The notes below the pieces were generated by a model, which saw only the letters and a list, made by a program, of their open reading frames with translations, was not told the DNA's origin and searched no databases. 56,399 nucleotides of DNA from Rhodobium orientis (GTDB taxonomy: Bacteria > Pseudomonadota > Alphaproteobacteria > Rhizobiales > Rhodobiaceae), in NCBI RefSeq assembly GCF_003258835.1, contig NZ_NPEV01000037.1:1-56399 (forward strand), given 5' to 3'. A program made the position numbers and the translations under genes. Shown here one piece after another: positions 1-9,296 of the stretch (position 1 is the first letter of the stretch; the number at the start of each line of letters is the position of its first letter).

Positions 1-180
1 ACGCCGCGAAACGTCTGAAACCAAGTAGAATCAATGCCATGCACCCTGTCTACAAAATTAGACCGGACAGTAGTGGGTCAAGCCCGGCAATGACGCGGAG
101 TGGGATGCGATCGGAGTGCGGACGTCGCTGATGCCACCATTGTGCAAGCGCGGCGAATTGGTATCCCGGGCGAAATCACA

Positions 181-210
181 AAGAAAAACCGGCGCCCTGC
201 GACGCCGGCT
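181..210 (-). terminator. Rho-independent terminator of the carbonic anhydrase gene
   Basis: Read on the minus strand, a 6-bp GC stem (CCGGCG/CGCCGG at 189-194 and 203-208) is followed by a run of T (TTTTTCTTT). It lies about 30 bases past the carbonic anhydrase stop codon. Positions 1-180 hold no gene that I can support. Confidence 0.75.
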
Positions 211-238
211 CTCTTTTCAATAGCCGATCGGCAATCGG

Positions 239-796
239 TCAGCCGGTGACCTCGACCAGCTTGCCGGTCTTGCAGTCGTAGATGTAGCCGTGGACGGGGA
301 TGTCCTTCGGCACCAGCGGGTGGCCCTTGATGCGGGCGACGTCGCCGCGCACGCTCTTGGCCTGGTCGGAAATCGTCAGCCAGTTGATGTAGCGGCCTTC
401 CTCGGAGCCCGGGCCGGCGCCGGTGTCGTGCCAGCCGCTGTCGTCGACCGTGGCCGTGTCGAGGCTCTTCGACAGAAGCTCGCCCATGACCTCGTTGGTG
501 AAGGTCTCCATGCCGCAATCGGTGTGGTGGATGACGAACCACTCATTGGTGCCGAGCAGCTTGTGCGAGATCACCAGCGAGCGGATGGCGTCGTCGCTGG
601 CGCGCCCGCCGGCATTGCGGATGACATGGGCGTCGCCCTCGGCGAGGCCGGCATATTTCGCCGGATCGAGGCGGGCGTCCATGCAGGTGAGGATGGCAAA
701 GCCGCGGCCCGGCGGCATCGGCAAATTGGCCTTGTCGCCGAAGTCGGCGGCGTAGGCCTCGTTGGCGGCAAGCACTTCGTCCTTGATCTTGCTCAT
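239..796 (-). CDS. beta-class carbonic anhydrase
   Basis: Zinc enzyme interconverting CO2 and bicarbonate in the cytoplasm, 185 aa. The beta-class zinc ligands are visible as Cys38, His91 and Cys94 (in TCMDARLD and HHTDCGM), with the Asp40-Arg42 catalytic dyad. The length fits the small single-domain beta-CA subgroup. I chose the ATG at 796 because a purine-rich ribosome site (AGGGGAGAT) precedes it; an in-frame upstream extension lacks one. It is the last of five minus-strand genes behind nitrile hydratase, 66 bp after the accessory gene, and ends at a terminator. Family assignment is firm. Whether it is co-transcribed with nitrile hydratase, and why, is inference. Confidence 0.93.
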   Translation of the reverse strand: MSKIKDEVLAANEAYAADFGDKANLPMPPGRGFAILTCMDARLDPAKYAGLAEGDAHVIRNAGGRASDDAIRSLVISHKLLGTNEWFVIHHTDCGMETFTNEVMGELLSKSLDTATVDDSGWHDTGAGPGSEEGRYINWLTISDQAKSVRGDVARIKGHPLVPKDIPVHGYIYDCKTGKLVEVTG

Positions 797-862
797 GACA
801 TATCTCCCCTTATGTAATTGTTTGGAATCGTTGGCCAATTTTCCATTGGCAGGGACGTCCTG

Positions 863-1255
863 TCAACCGGCGTCGCGGATACGGGCAAGGTCGTCGGGGC
901 TCAGCCCGATCGGTTTGCCGTGGGGCGTCGCCTTTGCCGCGCGGTCCCAGGCGTCGCGCGCATCCACCAGAATGGCGGGATCGGCGAGGCCCTTTTCGGC
1001 GATCAGGCGTTCCAGGGCGGCGAGCCAGTGGTGGTAGTAGCGGCTGCCGTCGTCGGGCGTGCCGGCCTCGGCCGCGCGCTTCAGTTCGCCGGAAAAGGTG
1101 TCGACCCATTCGGCCCAGGAAAAGACGCCTCTCTCGCTGAGGGCCAGGGTCATGGCGAAGGCGGACGCCTGCCAGGGCTCGGCGAAGACCGGGCCGTCGT
1201 CGTCGCGGGGCAGGGCGGGGAGCGCGTCGAGCGCTGACGCCTCACGCGGCCTCAA
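863..1255 (-). CDS. nitrile hydratase accessory (activator) protein
   Basis: A 130-aa protein resembling the N-terminal half of nitrile hydratase beta. It carries the family stretch FAEPWQASAFAMTLALSERG followed by SRYYHHWLAALERL. Such proteins help load the metal and oxidise the cysteines of the alpha subunit. The start is a TTG at 1255 inside the end of the beta gene: GGGAG lies seven bases upstream and no ATG or GTG fits before the conserved region. The 14-bp overlap with the beta gene implies translational coupling. No CobW-type P47K chaperone or NhlF cobalt transporter is visible nearby, so this small protein may be the only dedicated maturation factor here. Confidence 0.85.
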   Translation of the reverse strand: MRPREASALDALPALPRDDDGPVFAEPWQASAFAMTLALSERGVFSWAEWVDTFSGELKRAAEAGTPDDGSRYYHHWLAALERLIAEKGLADPAILVDARDAWDRAAKATPHGKPIGLSPDDLARIRDAG

Positions 1256-1901
1256 GGTGCGGCTCCCAGAGGTCGCAATGGACGGCGCCGGGGCTCTGCG
1301 CGTCCGGACCCCAGAGTTCGCCCGTCTCGAAGCGGACGTTGTAGAGCCAGGCCGGGTTTTCGCCGGCGTGGATCGCGTTCTTGTCGGCAAAGACGTGGAC
1401 GCCGTGGACCCGGTGGATGGTGCCGATGCGGCCCCTGGCATAGCGCGGCAGGCGGGTATGGGTCGGCGGGTTGGCGCGGCTGGTGACGACCCGGTCGCCG
1501 ACCTTGAAGCGGGCCGGCGCTGTTGCCTCGCGCTCGGTCGGCCCGCCCCGGCCGAGGGTCGCGGCGACGTCCGCCGCCTTCAACGCCTTCACGCTCGGCT
1601 TCGGCGGCTCCAGGGCGTGGCCGGCGGCAAGCTCTTCGTCGGTGACGAGGCCGCGGGACTTCAGGAGGTTCACCACGCCGGCGAACCAGATCTCGTAGTA
1701 GCTCGACGTCAGGTATTCGGCAGGCGGCAGGCTTTCGCGGGTGAACCGGCTTTCGTCGATCGACCAGCCGCCGGGGGTGGCGGAGGCGAGTGTGACGGCA
1801 AAGGCACGCCGTTCCCATTCGGCGTGGAACATCGGCTCGTCCGCCTCGGGTTCTACGGCGCCGAAGCCGTGGACGCCGCCCATGTCGTGCACGGTGGTCA
1901 T
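1242..1901 (-). CDS. nthB: nitrile hydratase subunit beta
   Basis: A 219-aa beta subunit of the alpha2beta2 enzyme that hydrates nitriles to amides. It opens with the classic beta start [14 protein letters not shown], has the conserved [10 protein letters not shown] segment, and ends in the SH3-like C-terminal domain ([35 protein letters not shown]). Length is normal for a free-standing beta subunit. The ATG at 1901 overlaps the alpha stop codon by four bases (ATGA) and has GGAAGAGG upstream. Gene order alpha-beta-accessory is the usual arrangement for many Co-type enzymes. Confidence 0.95.
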   Translation of the reverse strand: MTTVHDMGGVHGFGAVEPEADEPMFHAEWERRAFAVTLASATPGGWSIDESRFTRESLPPAEYLTSSYYEIWFAGVVNLLKSRGLVTDEELAAGHALEPPKPSVKALKAADVAATLGRGGPTEREATAPARFKVGDRVVTSRANPPTHTRLPRYARGRIGTIHRVHGVHVFADKNAIHAGENPAWLYNVRFETGELWGPDAQSPGAVHCDLWEPHLEAA

Positions 1902-2521
1902 GCCGGCACCTCTTCCGGCGAGAGGGGCAGGCCGGTGCCGATCATGGCGTCGCGGGTGACGAGCGCGGCAAGGTCCTCCTCGCTCCAGCCCTCCGTGCCT
2001 TCCGGGCGCATCGGCAGCACCAGGTAGCGCATCTCGGAGGTGGAGTCCCAGACGTTGATCTCGGTCCCTTCGGGCAGTTCCACGCCGAACTCGGCAAGGA
2101 CGCCGCGCGGATCGTTGACGGCGCGCGAGCGATAGGGCGCGGACTTGTACCAGACGGGCGGCAGGCCGAGCACCGGCCACGGGTAGCAGGAGCACAGCGT
2201 GCAGACGACCATGTTGTGGACGCCGGGCGTGTTCTCAACGACGACGAGGTGCTCGCCCTGGCGGCCGGCATAGCCGAGTTCGCGGATCGCCTCGGTGCCG
2301 TTTTCCATCAGCCGGGCGCGATAGGCCGGATCGGACCAGGCGCGGGCGACGACGCGGGCGCCGTTCTTCGGGCCGACGCGGTTCTCGTAGATGTCGATCA
2401 GCTCATCGAGGGCGGCCGGGTCGACATAGCCCTTTTCCGTCAGCACCGTTTCCAGCGCCCTGACCCTCAGCGTCATGGCGTCGAGATGCGAGTGATCGTC
2501 GTCCGGGTGATGGGCGGACAT
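1898..2521 (-). CDS. nthA: nitrile hydratase subunit alpha, cobalt type
   Basis: The metal-binding alpha subunit, 207 aa. The metal-binding claw is CTLCSC at residues 107-112. Thr in the second position marks the cobalt class, as Fe enzymes have CSLCSC. In this family the second and third cysteines are oxidised to sulfinic and sulfenic acid and catalyse water addition to the nitrile. Other family marks are [13 protein letters not shown] and [13 protein letters not shown]. The extended N-terminus ([12 protein letters not shown]) is His/Asp rich, which might bind metal, but that is speculation. A GGGGGA ribosome site precedes the ATG. It lies 90 bp behind the C26 hydrolase gene. Confidence 0.96.
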   Translation of the reverse strand: MSAHHPDDDHSHLDAMTLRVRALETVLTEKGYVDPAALDELIDIYENRVGPKNGARVVARAWSDPAYRARLMENGTEAIRELGYAGRQGEHLVVVENTPGVHNMVVCTLCSCYPWPVLGLPPVWYKSAPYRSRAVNDPRGVLAEFGVELPEGTEINVWDSTSEMRYLVLPMRPEGTEGWSEEDLAALVTRDAMIGTGLPLSPEEVPA

Positions 2522-2611
2522 CTGGTTCCCCCTGCCAAGTCGTTTTGCGACAGAGTAGCAGAGGTGTTGCCGGAGGCCAGAGGCTTTGCGAGAGGCGCCG
2601 CGATCCGCCGC

Positions 2612-3400
2612 CTATTCCGCGGCCTGGCTGCCTGCAATGCCGCCCTGGGTCAGGCGCTGGCGCTCGCGCACCGCATCGCCGAAGGCCTTGAAGAGGCGCT
2701 TGGAGGGCTCGTCGCTCGTCACCCAGTATTCCGGGTGCCACTGGACGCCGATGGCAAAGCCCTTGGCATCGCGCACGCGAACCGCCTCGATGGTCCCGTC
2801 GGGCGCCGTGCCCTCCAGAACCAGCATGTCGGCGAGCCGGTCGACGGCCTGGCGGTGCAGGGAATTCACCCGGATGGTCGGTGATCCGACGATGCCGGCG
2901 ATGACGCCGTCCTCCTTCAGGGCGACGTCATGGGCGAGCGCGAAGCGGACGTCGTGGTCGTCGGACTGCGGGGCGCGGTGGTCGAGCCGGCCGGGCTGGC
3001 GCTGGATCTCGGTCGCCAGCGTGCCGCCGAAGGCGACGTTCAGTTCCTGGAAGCCGCGGCAGATGACGAACAGCGGCACCGCGCGCTCCACCGCCTGGGC
3101 GATCAGCGGCAGGGTCGTCATGTCGCGCTCGCGGTCGAAGGGGGCGAAGTCGTCGTTCTCCTCGACCGCGTAATTGGAGGGATGGACGTTGCTGCGCGAG
3201 CCGGTGACGAGCACGCCGTCGACCCGGTCGAGTACGGCATCGACGTCAATGTCCTCGCCGAGGGAGGGCAGGATCAGGGGGATCGCGCCGGCGCCGACGG
3301 CAACCGCGTTGATGTAGGTGGAGACCGTCGCGTGCCAGCGATAGGTGTCCAGTTCCTTGACGTCTGCCGTGACCAGCACGAGCGGAGGCCTGTCTTGCAT
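2612..3400 (-). CDS. C26-family gamma-glutamyl hydrolase / class I glutamine amidotransferase-like protein (PuuD-like)
   Basis: A 262-aa single-domain hydrolase of the PuuD / peptidase C26 type, which cleaves gamma-glutamyl amide bonds (PuuD acts on gamma-glutamyl-GABA). The nucleophile is Cys114 in FVICRGFQELNV; His222 and Glu224 in GVQWHPEY complete the triad. RVNSLHRQAVDRLA is also typical of the family. It stands alone, without a synthetase partner, so it is a hydrolase rather than an ammonia donor. It heads the nitrile hydratase operon, where an amidase would usually be expected. The real substrate is unknown. GAAGAG precedes the ATG, and a 15-bp tandem repeat lies directly upstream. Confidence 0.88.
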   Translation of the reverse strand: MQDRPPLVLVTADVKELDTYRWHATVSTYINAVAVGAGAIPLILPSLGEDIDVDAVLDRVDGVLVTGSRSNVHPSNYAVEENDDFAPFDRERDMTTLPLIAQAVERAVPLFVICRGFQELNVAFGGTLATEIQRQPGRLDHRAPQSDDHDVRFALAHDVALKEDGVIAGIVGSPTIRVNSLHRQAVDRLADMLVLEGTAPDGTIEAVRVRDAKGFAIGVQWHPEYWVTSDEPSKRLFKAFGDAVRERQRLTQGGIAGSQAAE

Positions 3401-3411
3401 CGCTCTTCAAT

Positions 3412-3449
3412 CCAGAATCTTTTTGGCCAGAATCTTTTTGGCCAGAATC
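3412..3449. repeat. 15-bp tandem repeat, 2.5 copies, upstream of the C26 gene
   Basis: The unit CCAGAATCTTTTTGG occurs at 3412-3426 and 3427-3441, with a partial third copy (CCAGAATC) at 3442-3449. The junctions create TGGCCA palindromes spaced 15 bp apart. The array ends 11 bases before the C26 start codon, so it sits in the leader or promoter of the nitrile hydratase operon. Confidence 0.9.
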
Positions 3450-3744
3450 CCTGAGGTGGCCGGCGGGGGTGCCGGCCCGGTCGGATCATCCTTCGCACAT
3501 TTCCCGGCGACTGGCGAGAGGCCTGCCGGATCGCTGCGGGGCCAAGTATTTGCGTCGAAATGCCTCCGGTCCAAGTGGTTAGATATCTTGGCCAATCAAG
3601 CGCTATTGCCCTTGTACCATCCGTGAAGTTACGGTTTAACTCTCGGCCATGCTGCCGCAGGTGGTTTACGGGCCGGCGGGGGCTTTAAGGAAGCGGGACA
3701 ACCTGCTCGCCGTCTCCGAAATTCGTTTCCCAGGGAGGATACCA
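3450..3744. other. divergent intergenic region before the TRAP operon
   Basis: About 295 bp without a supported gene, between the leftward nitrile hydratase operon and the rightward TRAP operon. It must hold promoters for one or both. I see no clear consensus pair; GTTTAAC near 3630 and the ribosome site GGGAGGAT at 3733-3740 are the only recognisable signals. Confidence 0.5.
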
Positions 3745-4836
3745 ATGGATCGTCGTTCATTTCTGAAGAAGGCGGGACTCGCCACGGCCGGTGGTGCCGC
3801 GGCTTCCACGCTCGCCGCCCCTGCCATCGCGCAGGGCAATATGGAACTGAAAATGGTCACGACGTGGCCGAAGAACTTCCCCGGCCTCGGCACCGGCGCC
3901 CAGCGCGTCGCCGATCGCATCACCGCGATGACCGACGGCCGCATCACCGTCAAGCTCTATGCAGCCAACGAGCTGGTCCCGGCGTTCGAATCCTTCGATG
4001 CCGTCTCCACCGGCACGGCCGACCTCTACCATGGCGCCGAATATTACTGGCAGGGCAAGCACAAGGCGTTCAACTTCTTCGCCGCGGTGCCGCTCGGCCT
4101 GACCGCCGCCGAACTCGATGCCTGGATCAACCACATGGGCGGCCAGGAGTTGTGGGACGAGCTGTCCGCCGGCTTCAACGTCAAGTCGTTCATCGCCGGC
4201 AATACCGGCGTCCAGATGGGCGGCTGGTTCAACAAGGAAATCAATTCGCTGGAAGACCTGAAGGGTCTGAAGATGCGGATTCCGGGCCTTGGCGGCGAAG
4301 TGCTGCGCCGGCTCGGCGCGACGGCCGTGTCGCTGCCCGGCGGCGAGATCTTCCCGTCGCTGCAGTCCGGCGCCATCGACGCGACCGAGTGGGTCGGTCC
4401 CTGGAACGACCTGGCCTTCGGCTTCTACAAGATCACCAAATACTACTACTGGCCGGGCTTCCACGAGCCGGGCTCGGGCCTCAGCATGGGCATCAACAAG
4501 GGCGTCTGGGACAAGCTCAGCGACAGCGACAAGGCGATCTTCGCGGGTGCCGCGCATGCCGAGACCAACATGATGTACTCCGAGTTCAACGCCAATAACG
4601 GCAACGCGCTCGACACGCTGGTCAACAAGCACGGCGTGACGCTGCGCGAATTCCCCGAGGACGTCTGGGCAGCCGTCGCCAAGGTCTGCGACGAGGTCGT
4701 CGACGAGTCCGCCGACGACGACATGGGCAAGCGCGTGCTGGAGAGCTTCCACAAGGCCCGCAACAATGTCGGCCGCTGGAACGACATCGGCGAGAAGGCC
4801 TATCTCAACGCCCGTTCCAAGGCGCTGTTCGGCTAG
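3745..4836 (+). CDS. TRAP transporter substrate-binding protein, TakP-like (2-oxoacid type)
   Basis: Periplasmic solute receptor of the DctP/TAXI superfamily, 363 aa. A twin-arginine signal (MDRRSFLKKAG, then a hydrophobic stretch ending APAIAQ) covers residues 1-30, implying Tat export. MVTTWPKNFPGLGTGAQR and GLKMRIPGLGGEVLRRLGA, followed by DATEWVGPWNDLAFGFYK, are diagnostic of the TakP/SmoM branch, which binds 2-oxoacids such as pyruvate or 2-oxobutyrate as dimers. The exact ligand cannot be read here. The ATG at 3745 follows GGGAGGAT at ideal spacing; an upstream in-frame start would bury the signal peptide. First gene of a P-Q-M operon. Confidence 0.93.
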   Translation: MDRRSFLKKAGLATAGGAAASTLAAPAIAQGNMELKMVTTWPKNFPGLGTGAQRVADRITAMTDGRITVKLYAANELVPAFESFDAVSTGTADLYHGAEYYWQGKHKAFNFFAAVPLGLTAAELDAWINHMGGQELWDELSAGFNVKSFIAGNTGVQMGGWFNKEINSLEDLKGLKMRIPGLGGEVLRRLGATAVSLPGGEIFPSLQSGAIDATEWVGPWNDLAFGFYKITKYYYWPGFHEPGSGLSMGINKGVWDKLSDSDKAIFAGAAHAETNMMYSEFNANNGNALDTLVNKHGVTLREFPEDVWAAVAKVCDEVVDESADDDMGKRVLESFHKARNNVGRWNDIGEKAYLNARSKALFG

Positions 4837-4858
4837 GGCTCGTTTTCATCGCACACAT

Positions 4859-4897
4859 GCCGGCGCGGATGCCTGTCGCCTCCGCGCCGGCCTTTTT
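4859..4897 (+). terminator. intra-operon terminator between TRAP receptor and permeases
   Basis: A perfect 11-bp stem, GCCGGCGCGGA at 4859-4869 with TCCGCGCCGGC at 4881-4891, is followed by CTTTTTC. It lies 22 bases past the receptor stop and 70 before dctQ. It probably lets most transcripts end after the receptor, so the receptor is made in excess over the permeases. Confidence 0.85.
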
Positions 4898-4969
4898 CGA
4901 TCCGCCGCCGCCGGCCGGGCGCGGGTCGCATCCCGGTCTTTCAGAACCGGCCGGTGAGGGAGGCGGGGC

Positions 4970-5503
4970 ATGCGCGGCCTTGCGCAGGCAATCGACGCGG
5001 TCAACAGCGCCATCGGCAAATTCGTTGCCTGGTTCGCGCTGTTCATCGTGCTTCTGCAGTTCGCCATCGTCGTCGGGCGCTACGTCTTCGGGGTCGGCTC
5101 GATCTGGGCCCAGGAACTGATCGTCTATATGCACGCCTTCAACTTCATGCTGGCCGCCGCCTACACGCTGCGCAACGACGGCCATGTCCGGGTCGATATC
5201 TTCTACCGGGAGGCGGCGCCGGCGAAAAAGGCACTCGTCAACCTTCTCGGTGCGGCCTTCCTCTTGATCCCGGTCTGCATCCTCATCGTCTGGGTGTCGC
5301 GGGACTATGTCGCCGGCTCCTGGGCGGTGTTCGAGGGCTCCAAGGAGACCTCCGGCATCCAGGGCGTCTTTCTCCTGAAGACCGCGATCATGGTCTTTGC
5401 CGTGCAGATGGGCCTGCAGGGCGTTTCCATGATCCTGCATTCGCTGCTGGCGCTTTCCGGCGACACCGATGAACTGGTGGCGCTCAGCCACCACCACGAC
5501 TGA
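4970..5503 (+). CDS. dctQ: TRAP transporter small permease (DctQ)
   Basis: A 177-aa integral membrane protein with four predicted helices (about residues 19-41, 50-68, 92-113 and 133-160), the normal DctQ layout. IVVGRYVFGVGSIWAQELIV is the typical DctQ helix-1/2 region. It forms the membrane part of the sodium-driven importer with DctM. GAGGGAGG precedes the ATG. It is followed 10 bp later by dctM. Confidence 0.92.
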   Translation: MRGLAQAIDAVNSAIGKFVAWFALFIVLLQFAIVVGRYVFGVGSIWAQELIVYMHAFNFMLAAAYTLRNDGHVRVDIFYREAAPAKKALVNLLGAAFLLIPVCILIVWVSRDYVAGSWAVFEGSKETSGIQGVFLLKTAIMVFAVQMGLQGVSMILHSLLALSGDTDELVALSHHHD

Positions 5504-5513
5504 GGGGCCGATT

Positions 5514-7103
<1,590 letters not shown>

Positions 7104-7130
7104 ACGCTGTGCCATGGTCCGGCAGGCTTG

Positions 7131-7967
7131 TCAGCCGCTGCCGGCCGGCGTCGTCGATGCGAGGCTCGTGACGTCGTAGGTCCAGACCCTGAACGCCTTC
7201 AGGGTATGGGCCCCGAAGGAGTTGATGAGCGGGACGTCGGCGGCGTCGCGGCCGCGGGCGACGACGATGCGGCCGATGCGCGGCATGTTGTTGCGCGGAT
7301 CGAACGTCATCCAGCGTCCGCCGATATAGACTTCGATCCAGGCGCTGAAATCCATCGGGTCGAGGATCGGCACGCCGATGTCGCCGAGATAGCCGTTCAC
7401 GTAGCGGGCCGGGATGTTCATGCAGCGGCAGAGCGCGATCGCCAGGTGGGCATAGTCGCGGCAGACGCCGACGCGCTCATGAAAGGCTTCATGGGCGGTG
7501 CGTGTCGCGCGCGCGCTCAGGTAGTCGAAGGCGATGTGGCCGTTGACGAAATTGCAGATCGCCTGAACCCGGCCCCAGCCCGGCGCGACGGTTCCGAACA
7601 TGTCCCAGGCCGTCTGGCTGAGCCGGTCGGTTTCGCAATAGCGGCTGCCGAGCAGGTAGACCAGGCTGTCGTCGGGCAGCTCGGCGACCGGCGCCTCGGC
7701 AGCGTTCCAGTCGACCGGGTCGGGCTGGCCATCGTCCGCCACCGTGCCGTCGCCCCACAGGGAAAGATCGCCGGCCGGCGCCACGAAGCGGCGGCAGGTG
7801 TTGCCGTAGAGGTCGCGATAGGTCCTGATCCCGACCGGCGGCGTGGTGACGATCTGTTCCGGGGCGTGCACGTCCTGGCGCCGTTCGTCATGTACGGCGA
7901 GCAGGCTGATCATCGGCGTCGGCTGGGTGCAGGTCAGGGTGATGTCGTAGCCGTATCGGATCAGCAT
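7131..7967 (-). CDS. transglutaminase-like cysteine protease-fold protein
   Basis: A 278-aa cytoplasmic protein of the bacterial transglutaminase-like superfamily, with an N-terminal beta domain (residues 1-60) and a TGc domain (about 150-235). The nucleophile is Cys169 in HERVGVCRDYAHLAIALCR; Asp223 is present in TFDPRNN. The usual catalytic His of the HAW motif is Ser208 here (MDFSAWIEVYIGGRW). Some alphaproteobacterial relatives, as I recall them, share this DFSAW form, so it may define a subfamily rather than a dead enzyme. Such genes often accompany circularly permuted ATP-grasp proteins; none is present here. Substrate unknown. Confidence 0.85.
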   Translation of the reverse strand: MLIRYGYDITLTCTQPTPMISLLAVHDERRQDVHAPEQIVTTPPVGIRTYRDLYGNTCRRFVAPAGDLSLWGDGTVADDGQPDPVDWNAAEAPVAELPDDSLVYLLGSRYCETDRLSQTAWDMFGTVAPGWGRVQAICNFVNGHIAFDYLSARATRTAHEAFHERVGVCRDYAHLAIALCRCMNIPARYVNGYLGDIGVPILDPMDFSAWIEVYIGGRWMTFDPRNNMPRIGRIVVARGRDAADVPLINSFGAHTLKAFRVWTYDVTSLASTTPAGSG

Positions 7968-8037
7968 GCACGGACCCCTTTCAACGGGTTCGGTGTCTTG
8001 CCAGGTGGGCGGCGAAGCGCTCCTGTCCGATAGTCCG

Positions 8038-8307
8038 TCAGGCTTTCACCGTCTTTGCGCGAGACGCGCGCTTGGCGGGGGCCTTGCGCTTTTTCTTCGG
8101 CTCAAGCGCCGCGGCCTGTGCCGCGTCGGCTTCCTCGGCGGCCTGTCTTTCAAGACGAAGCTGCCTCAGGCGTTCCGTTTTCGCGTTCCGCGCGGTCGTT
8201 TCGGCCGTGATGATTTCCCGCACGGCGACGGTTATCGCATCGGCCTTGTTGGCGCGGGAGGGTGTCTTGTTCGGCTTGGCAAAGTGTTTGTCTTCCTGGT
8301 GCAGCAT
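8038..8307 (-). CDS. small lysine/alanine-rich basic protein, Rhizobiales type
   Basis: An 89-aa protein with a conserved-looking helical core (ADAITVAVREIITAETTARN, then KTERLRQLRLERQAAEEAD) and a highly basic tail rich in KKKRK and KRASRAK. Similar short proteins are common in Rhizobiales and are sometimes labelled transcriptional regulators without proof. The basic tail suggests nucleic-acid binding; this is inference. GGAA precedes the chosen ATG at 8307; a longer in-frame version to 8442 has no ribosome site and an atypical N-terminus. Confidence 0.65.
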   Translation of the reverse strand: MLHQEDKHFAKPNKTPSRANKADAITVAVREIITAETTARNAKTERLRQLRLERQAAEEADAAQAAALEPKKKRKAPAKRASRAKTVKA

Positions 8308-8903
8308 TTTCGGGTTCCGTGGTTGTTGAATTCCGGGGCGGTTGGCAGTGGACGGGCCGGGCTCCGGGCACGTCCGCTGCTGGAGGGAATGGCGCTCGAA
8401 AATCCGGCCGCTTTCGAAGGGAAAGCGCGGTAATCGCGACATGTCCTGGCGGACACGCCGATCCCAGCGGTCTGCTGGTGTCTTTGCTGATCAACGCATG
8501 CCGTCGCGAGGGCGAAGCCGGTGTCGTTGCCGAAGCGCTCGGCATGGGGACCCGACGACATCATCGGCGGCGCTGCGAGACCGGGCATCGCGCCGCCCTT
8601 GACAACGGATGCATCCTACATCCGTCACGGTTTGCGTTCCAGATTTCTTTCGCGAAATGGTAGCGGTGCCGCATTTCCAACCCGGCCCCGGCATGTTTTT
8701 GCCAAGAAAAGTCAGGCCAACACGGCGTTAAACACCTTCGTATTATATAGGGATATCGGGCGAAAAAGCGACCGGCACCTTGTCGGACACCGCGCAAAAA
8801 GGCTCGCGGCGCAGGGGATTCCTTGCCTGGCGACCTATTTTTTTATCGGCCAGCGGCGACAATGCGGGCGACATCCCAGCCACGGATCGGCCGGGATCGC
8901 GCG
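8308..8903. other. about 600-bp intergenic region with no supported gene
   Basis: Both flanking genes read leftward. The region has lower GC around 8735-8765 (ATTATATAGGGATATC) and a TTTTTTT run near 8840 after the DUF2164 stop. Frames that stay open here have no ribosome site or recognisable family. It probably holds the promoter of the small basic protein gene. I see nothing else I can defend. Confidence 0.5.
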
Positions 8904-9161
8904 TCAGCCGGGGCCGATGCCGCCCGGCTTTTCCAGGTCGAGAATCGCCTCGGAAATCGAATCGAGGCGCTTTGAAAGGATCGCCTGGGCGTCGTAGAGC
9001 GCGCGGTTGTAGAACATCGGCCCGATTTCCTTCAGGAAGAAATCGAGCAGGAAGCCGGCATCGAAGCGGCCGATCTCCTGACCGAGTTCCGCCTCGAACC
9101 AGGCGACGATCGCATCGGTTGCGGCATCCCGTTCCGCAGGCGAGAGCGCGGTGTCGGCCAT
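8904..9161 (-). CDS. DUF2164 family protein
   Basis: An 85-aa helical protein. The motif VAWFEAELGQEIGRFDAGFL followed by FFLKEIGPMFYNRALYDAQ is the DUF2164 signature. No biochemical function is established for the family. It is divergent from the indolepyruvate oxidoreductase gene, with 135 bp between the two starts. The ATG at 9161 is chosen because the conserved region begins about 12 residues in; longer antisense frames through the neighbouring gene are artefacts. Confidence 0.85.
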   Translation of the reverse strand: MADTALSPAERDAATDAIVAWFEAELGQEIGRFDAGFLLDFFLKEIGPMFYNRALYDAQAILSKRLDSISEAILDLEKPGGIGPG

Positions 9162-9296
9162 CACATTCAAACTCCCTTGATCCTTTGAATTGACGGGGGG
9201 CCTTGCCGTTGCCAAGGTCCGGTTCTGCCCAACATAACCAAGAAATGCGGTCGTCGGGTGCAACCACTCGAAAGCGACCAGTACGGGAGTAGCCCC

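Noticed and set aside
2522..2611. A cobalamin or cobalt riboswitch ahead of nitrile hydratase
   Set aside because: The gap is only 90 bp and shows no B12-box-like sequence or suitable structure.
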